64,000 bases of DNA, taken from assembly GCA_963744905.1 (NCBI GenBank), contig CAVUUV010000006.1, forward strand, positions 162,692-226,691, in the 5' to 3' direction. A program made the translations under genes and the position numbers. The notes beneath the pieces are model-generated. The model was not told the origin of the DNA and ran no database searches. It worked only from the letters and a program-made list of their open reading frames with translations. The stretch comes from DATFFO01 sp963744905. GTDB taxonomy: Bacteria; Actinomycetota; Acidimicrobiia; Spongiisociales; ZC4RG35. Within the stretch, counting starts at the first letter, position 1. Each line of letters begins with the position of its first letter. Positions 52,457 through 60,873 of the stretch are shown in pieces.

Positions 52457-54427
52457 ATGCCCGACCCTCTCACCCTCGGCAGGGAAGCCATACAGCAACG
52501 CCATTGGGACAGGGCGATCCAGGCCTTGACGGAAGTCGACGGCCAGGATCGGCTCGATCCCGAGGATCTGCTCGGGCTGGGCGACGCCTATTGGTGGACG
52601 GGGCAACCCGACGAGGCGATAGAAGTCTTCGAACGGGCCTTCGCCGTGCTGGTTCGACAGGAGAGAAAGGCCGATGCCGCCCGCGTGGGAGCGATCCTCG
52701 CCTACCTGGCCACGCGCAGACTCTCATTCTCGGTAGCCGGCGGATGGGTAGCCCGAGTCGAGGATCTGCTCCGGGATGAACCTGAATCTGCCAGCCACGG
52801 CTGGCTCCGAATCTTCCACGCCGTAATGGCCCTCGAGGAGGGCAAGCTGGACCAGGCCCGAGATCTAGCTAATGAGGCCATAGAAATCGGTCGGAATCAT
52901 GAAGACGTCGGTGTCGAAGGTCTGGGGTTGAGCTTCAAAGGCATCGCGCTCATCCAGCGAGGTGAGTGGCGCCAGGGCATCTCGTTGATCGATCAGGGGG
53001 CAGCAGTGGCGATGCTGGAAGGTGGGGACCTGCGGGCCGCCAGCGACGTCTACTGCAACACCATCGCCGCCTGCCGCAACCTGGCCGACTACCGACGGGC
53101 CGGAGAGTGGACCGAAGAGGCCGAACGTTGGATGAAGGCCAACTCGATCGGCGGCTACACCGGTATATGCCAGGTGCACCGGGCGGAGCTGAAGCGACTC
53201 AAGGGCTCCTGGTCCGAAGCGGAGCGGGACGCCAAAGTGGCCTGCAACGAGCTGAGAAGGTTCCGACTCCTCGACGGACTCGGGTTTGCGCACTACGAGG
53301 TGGGCGAGGTTCGGCGACGTATGGGAGATCTAGCCGAAGCCGAAGAGTCGTTCATGCGCGCCTACGAATACGGCCACCCTGCTCAACCCGGATATGCGTT
53401 GCTTCTCCTCGACCGGGGACAGATCGACGAGGCAGACCAGTCCATCGCACGAGCCCTGGGGCCTTCGGGCCATCCCGACGAGCAGGGCGCCACGGCTCTC
53501 CTCTCCCGGGCACGACTTCTCCCTGCTCGAGTCGAGATTTCGCTGGCGATGGGTGAGCCGGAGACGGCCAGAGAGGCGGTGGAGGAGCTCGAACAGGTGT
53601 CACAGACCTTCACCAGCCCCGCCTGGGAGGCGAGCGCACTCACCTGCCGCGGCTCGCTCCAACTCCATCAAGGTCGCAACACAGAGGCACAAGAGAATCT
53701 GGACCGAGCCTGGCGGCTCTGGCAGGAAATCGATCTCCCCTACGAGGCGGCGCAGGCGCGCCTGCTTCTGGCTCGAGCCCTGCTAGGAACCGGGGACCAG
53801 ACCGCAGCACGGCTGGAGTTGCGCGCAGCGCGCACCAGCTTCGAGAGCCTCGGTGCGGCCACAGACCTGAGGCGAATCGACGAGTTGATGAGAACCACCG
53901 ACCTCGAGCCCGTCAGGAGACGAGAGCGGACCACCAGGACCTTCATGTTCACCGATATCGTCACCTCGACCGACCTGATCGGGTTGATCGGAGATTCCGC
54001 CTGGGAGAGCCTGCTGGAGTGGCACGACCGGACGCTACGCGAGACCATCTCGCGCTACGGCGGGGAGGAGGTGCGTCATACCGGAGACGGGTTCTTCGTC
54101 ACCTTCGATGACCCCCGGGCGGCCATAGAGAGCGCGGTGGCCATCCAGCGGAGACTCCTGGACCATCGGCGAGAGCACGGCTTCGCCCCCTGGATCCGGA
54201 TCGGCCTGCACGAAGCCGTGGCCACACACCAGGGAGACGATTATGCCGGCCAGGGCGTACACGTCGCGGCCAGGGTGGGAGATCTCGGCGATCGCGAGGA
54301 GATCGTCGCATCCGCCGACCTCCTCGCGTCTGCGGGGAGCATCCCCTTCGCCGTATCGGCGGGCCGGACGGTCAAACTGAAGGGCGTCGCCGAGCCGCTG
54401 CTGGTGCACACGATCGAATGGCGCTGA
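52457..54427 (+). CDS. TPR protein with C-terminal adenylate/guanylate cyclase domain
   Basis: 656 residues. Residues 1-470 are TPR-type helical repeats (ALTEVDGQDRLDPEDLLGLG, then WWTGQPDEAIEVFERAF). From residue 494 a class III cyclase domain: TFMFTDIVTSTDLIGLIGD (metal Asp), RHTGDGFFVTFDDPRAAIES (second Asp), IRIGLHEAVATHQGDDYAGQGVHVAARVG. Catalytic spacing seems complete. Usual class III enzymes make cAMP. Its place right after the cNMP-binding transporter suggests one signalling unit. Cytoplasmic, no membrane segments. Confidence 0.88.
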   Translation: MPDPLTLGREAIQQRHWDRAIQALTEVDGQDRLDPEDLLGLGDAYWWTGQPDEAIEVFERAFAVLVRQERKADAARVGAILAYLATRRLSFSVAGGWVARVEDLLRDEPESASHGWLRIFHAVMALEEGKLDQARDLANEAIEIGRNHEDVGVEGLGLSFKGIALIQRGEWRQGISLIDQGAAVAMLEGGDLRAASDVYCNTIAACRNLADYRRAGEWTEEAERWMKANSIGGYTGICQVHRAELKRLKGSWSEAERDAKVACNELRRFRLLDGLGFAHYEVGEVRRRMGDLAEAEESFMRAYEYGHPAQPGYALLLLDRGQIDEADQSIARALGPSGHPDEQGATALLSRARLLPARVEISLAMGEPETAREAVEELEQVSQTFTSPAWEASALTCRGSLQLHQGRNTEAQENLDRAWRLWQEIDLPYEAAQARLLLARALLGTGDQTAARLELRAARTSFESLGAATDLRRIDELMRTTDLEPVRRRERTTRTFMFTDIVTSTDLIGLIGDSAWESLLEWHDRTLRETISRYGGEEVRHTGDGFFVTFDDPRAAIESAVAIQRRLLDHRREHGFAPWIRIGLHEAVATHQGDDYAGQGVHVAARVGDLGDREEIVASADLLASAGSIPFAVSAGRTVKLKGVAEPLLVHTIEWR

Positions 54428-54453
54428 TCGGCCGGGTTGTTTCAGCGTGACCT

Positions 54454-54924
54454 TCAGCGGAGTTCGGTCACCTCGGCAACGGTGGCCGAGGTGACGTCGA
54501 TCAGGTCGTTGCCCTCGATCAGTACACCGACTCCGTGCGCGCCCCCTCCGATCGACACCCGGCGTCCGGCGATGGTGCTGTCGGCGACGACCGGCAACGG
54601 CGTGAGCGTCCCGAACGGGGTGATGGTTCCCCGCTCGTATCCCGTGACGGCTTGGGCTTCATCGGCATCAGGCATGGAGATCCGGTTGACACCCAGCAAA
54701 TCACGTAGCTTGGGCCAGGAGATGACTCGACCACCCGGCACAAGGACCAGCAAATAGTCGTCGGGACCCCGCCGGACCACCAGAGTCTTGATCAGATCGT
54801 CGATGTCCACGCCCCGGGCGGCAGCCGCCTCCTCGATCGAATTGACCCGCCCGTAGGCCCTGGCCTCATGGGGAACATCGAGTTCGGCCAAATGGCGAAG
54901 AGCAGGCGTGTCGGGGATCTCCAC
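54454..54924 (-). CDS. YbaK/EbsC family aminoacyl-tRNA deacylase
   Basis: 156 residues, usual length. RVNSIEEAAAARGVDIDDLIKTLVV holds the conserved Lys in IKTLVV, followed by WPKLRDLLGV, GYERGTITPFG and GGGAHGVGVLI. It hydrolyses mischarged Cys-tRNA-Pro or related species. It lies 3' to 5' beside the tRNA-Ser cluster, same strand. Confidence 0.88.
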   Translation of the reverse strand: MEIPDTPALRHLAELDVPHEARAYGRVNSIEEAAAARGVDIDDLIKTLVVRRGPDDYLLVLVPGGRVISWPKLRDLLGVNRISMPDADEAQAVTGYERGTITPFGTLTPLPVVADSTIAGRRVSIGGGAHGVGVLIEGNDLIDVTSATVAEVTELR

Positions 54925-54933
54925 CCGGCGAGG

Positions 54934-54961
54934 ATAGAGCCCCGCCGAGGCGGGGCTCTAT
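54934..54961 (-). terminator. Terminator of tRNA-Ser(CGA)
   Basis: ATAGAGCCCCGC, loop CGAG, GCGGGGCTCTAT: perfect 12-bp stem right after the tRNA 3' end on the minus strand and before ybaK. Confidence 0.7.
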
Positions 54962-54969
54962 CGGGTTTG

Positions 54970-55060
54970 CGGAGGGGGTGGGATTCGAACCCACGAAGAG
55001 ACTTCCGTCCCTTACGGCATTTCGAGTGCCGCGCACTAGGCCAGACTATGCGACCCCTCC
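54970..55060 (-). tRNA. tRNA-Ser (anticodon CGA)
   Basis: 91-nt class II tRNA on the minus strand; acceptor GGAGGGG/CCCCTCC, anticodon stem GGCA/TGCC around CTCGAAA (CGA), T arm GGGTTCGAATCCC. Confidence 0.95.
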
Positions 55061-55095
55061 AAGAGGGAAACATTGACGATTCACTTGTAGAAACA

Positions 55096-55172
55096 CACCC
55101 ACGAAGAGACTTCACTCCACCCAACCCGGCATTTGCGGCACCCCGCACCGAGCCAGACTATGCGACCCCTCC
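55096..55172 (-). pseudogene. Decayed tRNA-Ser copy
   Basis: ACCCACGAAGAGACTTC at its left and CCAGACTATGCGACCCCTCC at its right match tRNA-Ser(CGA) at 54970-55060, but the 3' acceptor strand is lost and the anticodon stem cannot pair. It lies between two functional tRNA-Ser genes, so it came from a local duplication. Confidence 0.7.
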
Positions 55173-55193
55173 AAGAGGGCATTCAATTGTCGG

Positions 55194-55284
55194 CGGAGGG
55201 AGAGGGATTTGAACCCTCGAGGGAGCGTGAACCCCCAACGGCATTTCCAGTGCCGCGCACTAGACCAGACTATGCGATCCCTCC
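55194..55284 (-). tRNA. tRNA-Ser (anticodon GGA)
   Basis: 91-nt class II tRNA on the minus strand; acceptor GGAGGGA/TCCCTCC, anticodon stem GGCA/TGCC around CTGGAAA (GGA), T arm GGGTTCAAATCCC. Close to tRNA-Ser(CGA) in sequence. Confidence 0.95.
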
Positions 55285-55347
55285 ATGGGTCTCTCGGAGA
55301 GATCCCGAGAGTGAGAAATCGTAGCCAGCAGGAAGTCAGATTACCCA

Positions 55348-55798
55348 ATGGACATCGCCTCTCTCATGGGCATGGCCCTCGACCAAGCCCGCACAGCCCC
55401 CGGACACGATGACGTCCCGGTGGGAGCGGTCCTGGTCGACCCCGACGGCGAGGTCATTGCGGCCGACCACAACCGCCGCCAGGAGCTGGCCGACCCAACC
55501 GCCCACGCCGAGATGCTGGTCCTGGCCAGGGCCGCCCGCCACGCCGGCACCTGGCACCTCGACGGCCATACCCTGGTCGTGACCCTCGAACCCTGCGCCA
55601 TGTGTGCCGGAGCCGCGGTCAACGCCCGTCTGGGGCGGATCGTCTACGGAGCGGCCGATCTCAAGGCGGGAGCATGCTGGAGCCTCTACAACATCCCCCA
55701 GGACCGGCGCCTCAACCACTATGTGCGAACTGGAGGCGGGTATCCGCGCCGACGAGAGCACCGCCCTGCTGGCCGACTTCTTCGCCCTTCGCCGCTGA
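55348..55798 (+). pseudogene. tadA: tRNA-specific adenosine deaminase TadA, one frameshift
   Basis: About 150 residues. HAEMLVLARAAR (catalytic Glu), LEPCAMCAGAAVNARLGRIVYG (zinc PCxxC). Near 55721 one extra T shifts the frame; the expected end CELEAGIRADESTALLADFFALRR continues in another frame to 55798. TadA changes A34 to inosine in tRNA-Arg(ACG), the tRNA at 25.7 kb, and is essential in most bacteria, so a sequence error is likely. Next to tRNA-Ser and SRP RNA, a known actinobacterial order. Confidence 0.88.
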
Positions 55799-55823
55799 GC
55801 CATTGTCGTCGGGGCCGGTCCGC

Positions 55824-56062
55824 CCGGTAACCTGGCTGGTGATCGTGCTAAGCGGGGCGTTAGGGGTGCCCTGTACCCGAAATCCTCTCCAGGCGGGGCC
55901 TAATTCCCCACCCGAGGGAAGATTCAACCGGGATCAAACGGTCGGCGGAAACGTGGTGTTGAAGGTTGGGTCCTGCGCGGCGGGATGCCGCGAACCGGGT
56001 CAGGTCCGGAAGGAAGCAGCCCTAAGCGGATGTTCCCGGGCGCCGCAGGGGCGCCTGACCGG
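55824..56062 (+). ncRNA. ffs: Signal recognition particle RNA, large bacterial type
   Basis: The SRP54-binding tip is unmistakable: GGGTCAGGTCCGGAAGGAAG at about 55998, followed by CAGCCCTAAGCGG. Upstream, GTGCTAAGCGGGGCG and GGGGTGCCCTGTACCCG match the Alu-type domain of the large SRP RNA of Firmicutes. CCGGT at 55824 and ACCGG ending 56062 can close the long helix, giving about 239 nt against about 95-115 for the small 4.5S type. Ends are approximate. It joins FtsY/Ffh in membrane targeting. Confidence 0.85.
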
Positions 56063-56116
56063 AGCCGGCGGCCGCCGCCACCGGTTAGAACTTCCTCCCG
56101 ACGGTGGGGTGCACGA

Positions 56117-56753
56117 TCAATCCTTGACCAGGATCACCCCGTAGACGAAGCCGTTGAGTCCCATCCTCCACACCCTCTCCAGCCGCAGGGGCCCGGCGGC
56201 GAACAGCTCTTCAGGAGCTGGGAGCGAGTCGAGCGATCGATGCAGATACCAGTACTCGCGGGGCGCACCGGCCATGATTCCGCCCACCAGCGGGAGCACC
56301 ACCGCCGTGCCTGCACGCTGGACCCAGCGGGCGAGGCGGTGAGGGGGGCGGGTCAGGTCCACGATCGCCGCCTTGCCGCCCGGGCGCAGCACGCGTTCGA
56401 CCTCGCTCAGGGTCGCCTCGACCGAAGCCAGGTTGCGGAACACGTAGGCCGAGAACACCGCGTCGAAGCTCCCGCTCGCGGAAGGGGAGCTGCTCACCGA
56501 CTCCGGCCACCCGCCATCCGATCGGGCTGAGCCGAAGCATCTCCACCACCGGGTCGAGGCCGACCACCCGCCGCTCCCCCAACGCCTCCAGGGCGGCGCC
56601 GGTACCGCTACCCAGATCCAGCGCCAGACCGCCCGGCAGATGCGATACGGCCTCCCGGCGCCACCTGTCTTCCTGGCCCAGGGACAGCACCGAGTTGATC
56701 CGGTCGTAGCGCCGGGCGATCCGGGCGAAGATCGGGTCGGAAGCCTGGCTCAC
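56117..56753 (-). pseudogene. UbiE/MenG-type methyltransferase, one frameshift
   Basis: ATG 56753: FARIARRYDRINSVLSLGQE, then ALDLGSGTGAALEAL (SAM motif I) and VVGLDPVVEML. Near 56480 one extra base shifts the frame; SFDAVFSAYVFRNLASVEATL and VERVLRPGGKAAIVDL follow, ending at 56117. Length about 212 fits demethylmenaquinone methyltransferase, which finishes menaquinone. Downstream of serS on the same strand; convergent with the SRP RNA. Confidence 0.8.
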
Positions 56754-56758
56754 GCTTC

Positions 56759-56814
56759 CCTTTTCGCGCGAATTCGGGCGCGCCGAATGCCGCGACCTAA
56801 TGTCGCGCCAGAAC
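56759..56814. repeat. Palindromic intergenic repeat, family A, degenerate copy
   Basis: TTTTCGCGCGAATTCGGG faces CCTAATGTCGCGCCAGAA with internal CGCGCC/GCGCG steps. It is a worn version of the repeat at 60661-60708 and lies directly after the stop of serS. Confidence 0.45.
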
Positions 56815-56819
56815 CCCGA

Positions 56820-58079
56820 TCACGCCGCCCCGAGCCGGTCGAACCCGGTGTAGGGGCGCAGAGCCTCGGGGACCAGGACGGAGCCATCCTCCTGCTGGTG
56901 GTTTTCCAGCAGGGTGAGGATGGTCCTGCCGATGGCACAGGCGGTGCCGTTCAAGGTGTGGATGGTCTCGTTGCCCGATTCGGCCCGATACCTGACCTGA
57001 AGGCGTCGGGCCTGGTAGTCGGTGGTATTGGAGCACGAGGTGATCTCCCGGTAGCGGCCCTGGGACGGGAACCAGGCCTCGATGTCGTACTTCTTGGCCG
57101 CCGACGCCCCCAGATCGCCGGCGGGGATGTTCACTACCCGGTAGGGGACCTCGAGCTGCCTCACCAGCGACTCTTCCAGCTCGAGGAGACGATCGTGCTC
57201 GTTGGGCGAATCCCCGGGCAGGCAGAAGACGAACATCTCGACCTTGTCGAACTGGTGCACCCTGAAGATCCCCGTGGTGTCCTTGCCGTAGGTGCCCGCC
57301 TCACGCCGGAAGCAAGTCGAGAAGCCGGCATAACGGGCGGGCAAATCCCCCGTCTCGAAGATCTCGTCGGCGTGATAGGCGGCCAGGGGAACCTCCGATG
57401 TGCCCACCAGGTAGAGATCGTCGGCTTCCACCGCATACACCTGCTCGCGGTCGGCGGGGAAGAACCCCGTCCCGACCAGCGCCTCCTCCCGCACCAGGAC
57501 CGGCGGCACCATGGGGGTGTGGCCGGCCGCCACCATGTGGTCGAGAGCCCAGCGCACCAGGGCGAACTCCAAAAGGACCGCCTGGCCCTTGAGGTACCCG
57601 AATCTGCTCCCCGACACCTTGGCCGCCCTGACCGTGTCGATGATGTCCAGATCCTCGCCGATGGCGGCGTAGTCGAGCGGCTCGAAATCGAATTCGGGAC
57701 GCTCCCCCACCTCGCGCAGCACCTCACCCTCTCCCTCGTGGAGTCCCTCGGCGGCGGTGTCGTCGACCAGGTTGGGGACCGTCAACCAGACCTGATCGAA
57801 CTCGCTCCGCAGCTCGTCGGCCCGGGCGGTCAGGGTCTTGACCCGATCGGCCAATTCCTGCACCGATGCGATGGCCGACTCCTTGGCCGGCCCCTCCAGG
57901 CGGGCGATGTCCTTTCCCGCCTCCCGCTGTGCGGCCCGGGCCTGTTCGGCCTCGGTCTGGGCGGCTCTCGCCTCCTCCTCCAGGGAGATGATGGCGTCCA
58001 GGTCGATGTCGGCGCCCCTACGGGCCAGGGACCGGCGAATCAGATCGGGGTTGTCTCTGAGGATGCGTGGATCGATCAC
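56820..58079 (-). CDS. serS: Seryl-tRNA synthetase
   Basis: 419 residues, full length. N-terminal coiled coil (about 30-100: LEEEARAAQTEAEQARAAQ) that grips the long variable arm of tRNA-Ser; class II motif 2 FRREAGTYGKDTTGIFRVHQ and motif 3 GNETIHTLNGTACAIGRT with EITSCSNTTDYQARR between. Charges all four tRNA-Ser found in the window. Same strand as ubiE and the hypothetical gene upstream. Confidence 0.96.
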   Translation of the reverse strand: MIDPRILRDNPDLIRRSLARRGADIDLDAIISLEEEARAAQTEAEQARAAQREAGKDIARLEGPAKESAIASVQELADRVKTLTARADELRSEFDQVWLTVPNLVDDTAAEGLHEGEGEVLREVGERPEFDFEPLDYAAIGEDLDIIDTVRAAKVSGSRFGYLKGQAVLLEFALVRWALDHMVAAGHTPMVPPVLVREEALVGTGFFPADREQVYAVEADDLYLVGTSEVPLAAYHADEIFETGDLPARYAGFSTCFRREAGTYGKDTTGIFRVHQFDKVEMFVFCLPGDSPNEHDRLLELEESLVRQLEVPYRVVNIPAGDLGASAAKKYDIEAWFPSQGRYREITSCSNTTDYQARRLQVRYRAESGNETIHTLNGTACAIGRTILTLLENHQQEDGSVLVPEALRPYTGFDRLGAA

Positions 58080-58111
58080 AGGTCGACCATGCTACCGAGG
58101 GCGCCCCGGGC

Positions 58112-59140
58112 TCAGCCGGACGCGGTCGTGTCGGTGGGGGCATTCACCGTGAACTGTGCCGAGTGGGTGTTGTCATCGACCACGGCGTCCGGGCCGCCCG
58201 GAGCCAGGGCCAGATCGACCTGGTAGGTGACCCCGGGAGTCACGGCGAGCTTGGCGAACACCACCGAGGTGTTGGTCCCCGCATCCAGGGTCGGCACCGT
58301 TTTGGTGACCACCACCGGATCACCTTCACCGGTCGACAGCGTCATCTGCAACTCTGCCGGATCGGAATCGGTGTTTCCGGCGTTGGACACCACGACTATC
58401 AGATCGAGTGTGTCGGTGGCCGGCACCACCACATCACCATCTGCGTTGGTGACCCATTGCGGTTTGGTGGCCACCTGCTCGATGCCCACCGATGGCCGGA
58501 GAGGAAGAGCCGACGCCTCCGAGCGCGCCGCCGACACCCAACCCGGAGCCAGGACCGTGATCGGCACGTCCATCGGAAGCAGACTCACGGCGGGCATGGG
58601 CCCCACCGGCGACGGAACGTCCTCACGGCTCAACTCCTCGACCAGGGCGTCGTAGATCTGATCGCCCGTCCTGACGTCGGTGATGGCCGAGGCAACGTCG
58701 TCCACTGCGGTGTTGTCGTCGGGATTGTCGGCCGCGGCCAGGATGGCCTCCGAGAACCCCGAAATGCCCTGGTCCCAGGAGTCGATGGCCAAACGGAACA
58801 GAGTTGCGGCTCCAACCAGCGCCTGATCGGGCGGATCGGAATTGGCCACCTGATGGGCTTTTGCCAGGGCATCGTCCACGCCCGAGACCACCGACTGGAA
58901 CTCGGACCGGTCGACCCGGCTCAGGTTGCCGACCAGGTCGTTCAGTGAAGATCCCGCCAGCGACAGATCCGAGGCTGCGTTGCGCATGTCTCCCAGGTAG
59001 GAGATGGTGGCCCTGGCATCCTTTCCCGACGTGGCAACGATCACGGCAATCGCCACCACGACCGTTATCAGCAGTGGCCAGACCAGACGTCGACGACGGC
59101 GTCGGCGGGGAGCATCGAACATTCGGGGCATTCCTACCAC
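58112..59140 (-). CDS. Membrane-anchored protein with CARDB-like C-terminus
   Basis: 342 residues. Poly-Arg stretch then one membrane segment (LVWPLLITVVVAIAVIVATS); a helical outer part; the last 110 residues (LDLIVVVSNAGNTDSDPAELQ and VDLALAPGGPDAVVDDNTHS) look like a CARDB/Ig-type beta domain. Type II topology, outside the cell. Function unknown. Located 33 bp upstream of serS, same strand. Confidence 0.7.
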   Translation of the reverse strand: MVGMPRMFDAPRRRRRRRLVWPLLITVVVAIAVIVATSGKDARATISYLGDMRNAASDLSLAGSSLNDLVGNLSRVDRSEFQSVVSGVDDALAKAHQVANSDPPDQALVGAATLFRLAIDSWDQGISGFSEAILAAADNPDDNTAVDDVASAITDVRTGDQIYDALVEELSREDVPSPVGPMPAVSLLPMDVPITVLAPGWVSAARSEASALPLRPSVGIEQVATKPQWVTNADGDVVVPATDTLDLIVVVSNAGNTDSDPAELQMTLSTGEGDPVVVTKTVPTLDAGTNTSVVFAKLAVTPGVTYQVDLALAPGGPDAVVDDNTHSAQFTVNAPTDTTASG

Positions 59141-59224
59141 GTTGAGTCGCCGACGCCAGTCGGCTTCTTGTCTTTCGGTCCCCGAAACGGCCGAATCCCT
59201 TCCGTCTCAGGACTTTCAGCCCTC

Positions 59225-60657
59225 GTGACGAGAGGGCACACCGGCTCAAGATCGAACCACCCGACCGAGGAGACCGCACTGGCCTACCGAACCATCATCG
59301 AGCCATTTCGCATCCACACCGTGGAGCCGATCGACTTCCCCACCCGCGAGCAACGTCAAGCGGCGCTACAGCGATCGGGCTACAACCTGTTCGGCCTCCA
59401 CGCCGACGAGGTAGTGGTCGACCTGCTGACCGACTCGGGGACGGGAGCCATGTCCACGGCCCAGTGGGCGGGAATGATGCGCGGTGACGAGTCCTATGCG
59501 GGAAGCCGCTCCTTTTATCGGTTCCGGGACTCGGTGCAGGCCATCACCGGGCTGGAACACGTCATCCCCACCCATCAGGGCCGGGCGGCCGAGCGGATCC
59601 TCTTCGCCACCTCGGTTTCCGCCGGGGACGTGGTGCCCAATAACACCCATTTCGACACCACCCGGGCCAATGTCGAGTACCAGGGCGCCGAGGCACGGGA
59701 CCTCGTGACCGAAGAGGCTCATGACCACTCGTCCGATTATCCCTTCAAGGGCAACATGGACATTCGCCGCCTCGAGGCCACCATCGCCGAGGTAGGCGCG
59801 GACCACATACCGCTCGTGATGATCACGGTCACCAACAACTCCGGCGGCGGTCAGCCGGTCTCGCTGGAGAACCTGCGCCAGGTGCGGGAGGTGTGCGACC
59901 GCCACCGGATCCCGTTTTTCCTGGACGCATGCCGTTTCGCCGAAAACGCCTGGTTCATCAAGACCAGGGAGCCTGGTCAAGGTGATCGCTCTCCCCGGGA
60001 CATCGCCCGGGAGATGTTCTCCCTGGTCGATGGGGCCACCATGTCGGCCAAGAAGGACGGCCTGTCCAATATCGGCGGCTTCCTGGCCCTGAACGACACC
60101 GATCTGGCCGAGCAGTGTCGGAATCTTCTCATCCTCACCGAAGGGTTTCCCCACCTACGGTGGTCTGGCGGGCTACGACCTCGAGGCGGTCGCCACGGGT
60201 CTCGAGGAGGCACTCAACGAGGATTACCTGAGGTATCGGATTCGCTCCACGGCCTATCTAGCCGACAAGGCAGACCGAGCCGGGGTCCCCATCCTCAAGC
60301 CGCCGGGCGGGCACGCTATCTACATCGACGCCGCCGCCATGCTCCCCCACATCCCCCCTTCACAGATTCCCAGCCCAGGCCCTGGCCTGCGCCCTGTACG
60401 TGGAGGGCGGGGTCCGCGGCGTCGAGATCGGGTCGGTCATGTTCGGGAAGCGGGATGAGGACGGAACCGAGATCCCCGCCCAGAACGAGCTGGTCCGCCT
60501 GGCCGTGCCCCGCCGGACCTACACCCAGAGCCACATCGACTACGTGGGCGAGGTCATGATCAACGTCGCCCAGCAGGCCGAGTCCCTCTCCGGACTGCGC
60601 ATGGTCCACCAGGCCCCCTGGCTGCGCCACTTCACCGCCCGCTTCGAACCCGTCTAG
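59225..60657 (+). pseudogene. tnaA: Tryptophanase-type PLP lyase, two frameshifts
   Basis: About 460 residues if repaired. IDLLTDSGTGAMS-like text, IPTHQGRAAERILF, FDTTRANVEYQG, FAENAWFIKTREPG and the PLP lysine in TMSAKKDGLSNIGGF are all present. FDTT and YTQSH fit tryptophanase better than tyrosine phenol-lyase. One extra C in CCCC at 60149-60152 and one extra A near 60376 break the frame; FPTYGGLAGYDLEAVATGLEE and QALACALYVEGGVRGVEIG are then in order. Start: GTG 59225, or CTG 59279 which has GAGGAG at good distance and matches the family N-terminus. It cleaves tryptophan to indole, pyruvate and ammonia. Confidence 0.85.
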
Positions 60658-60660
60658 GCC

Positions 60661-60708
60661 TTTTGGCGCGACATTCGGGGCGTGTTTGACCCGAATGTCG
60701 CGCCAAAA
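60661..60708. repeat. Palindromic intergenic repeat, family A copy (perfect)
   Basis: TTTTGGCGCGACATTCGGG (60661-60679) and its exact complement (60690-60708), 19-bp arms with a 10-base loop, starting three bases after the tryptophanase stop. Faces the tRNA-Leu on the other strand. Could end transcription in both directions. Confidence 0.7.
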
Positions 60709-60719
60709 GCTCCGGAGAG

Positions 60720-60803
60720 TGGGCGAGGGGGGACTTGAACCCCCACGAGTGTTACCTCACAGGAACCTGAATCCTCCGCGTCTGCCAATTCCGCCACTCG
60801 CCC
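60720..60803 (-). tRNA. tRNA-Leu (anticodon CAG)
   Basis: 84-nt class II tRNA on the minus strand; acceptor GGGCGAG/CTCGCCC, discriminator A, loop TTCAGGT (CAG), T arm GGGTTCAAGTCCC. A tRNA-Leu(CAG) next to fhaA is also found in mycobacteria. Confidence 0.95.
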
Positions 60804-60873
60804 TGGGTGAGGAAGTACGTCGAATCGACGCGTGAAGGAGGGATGGTACCACCGCCACCGTACACTGGCATAG

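Noticed and set aside
56640..58226. A 528-codon plus-strand frame over serS
   Set aside because: It is the mirror of the serS coding strand in another frame and carries no motif of its own.
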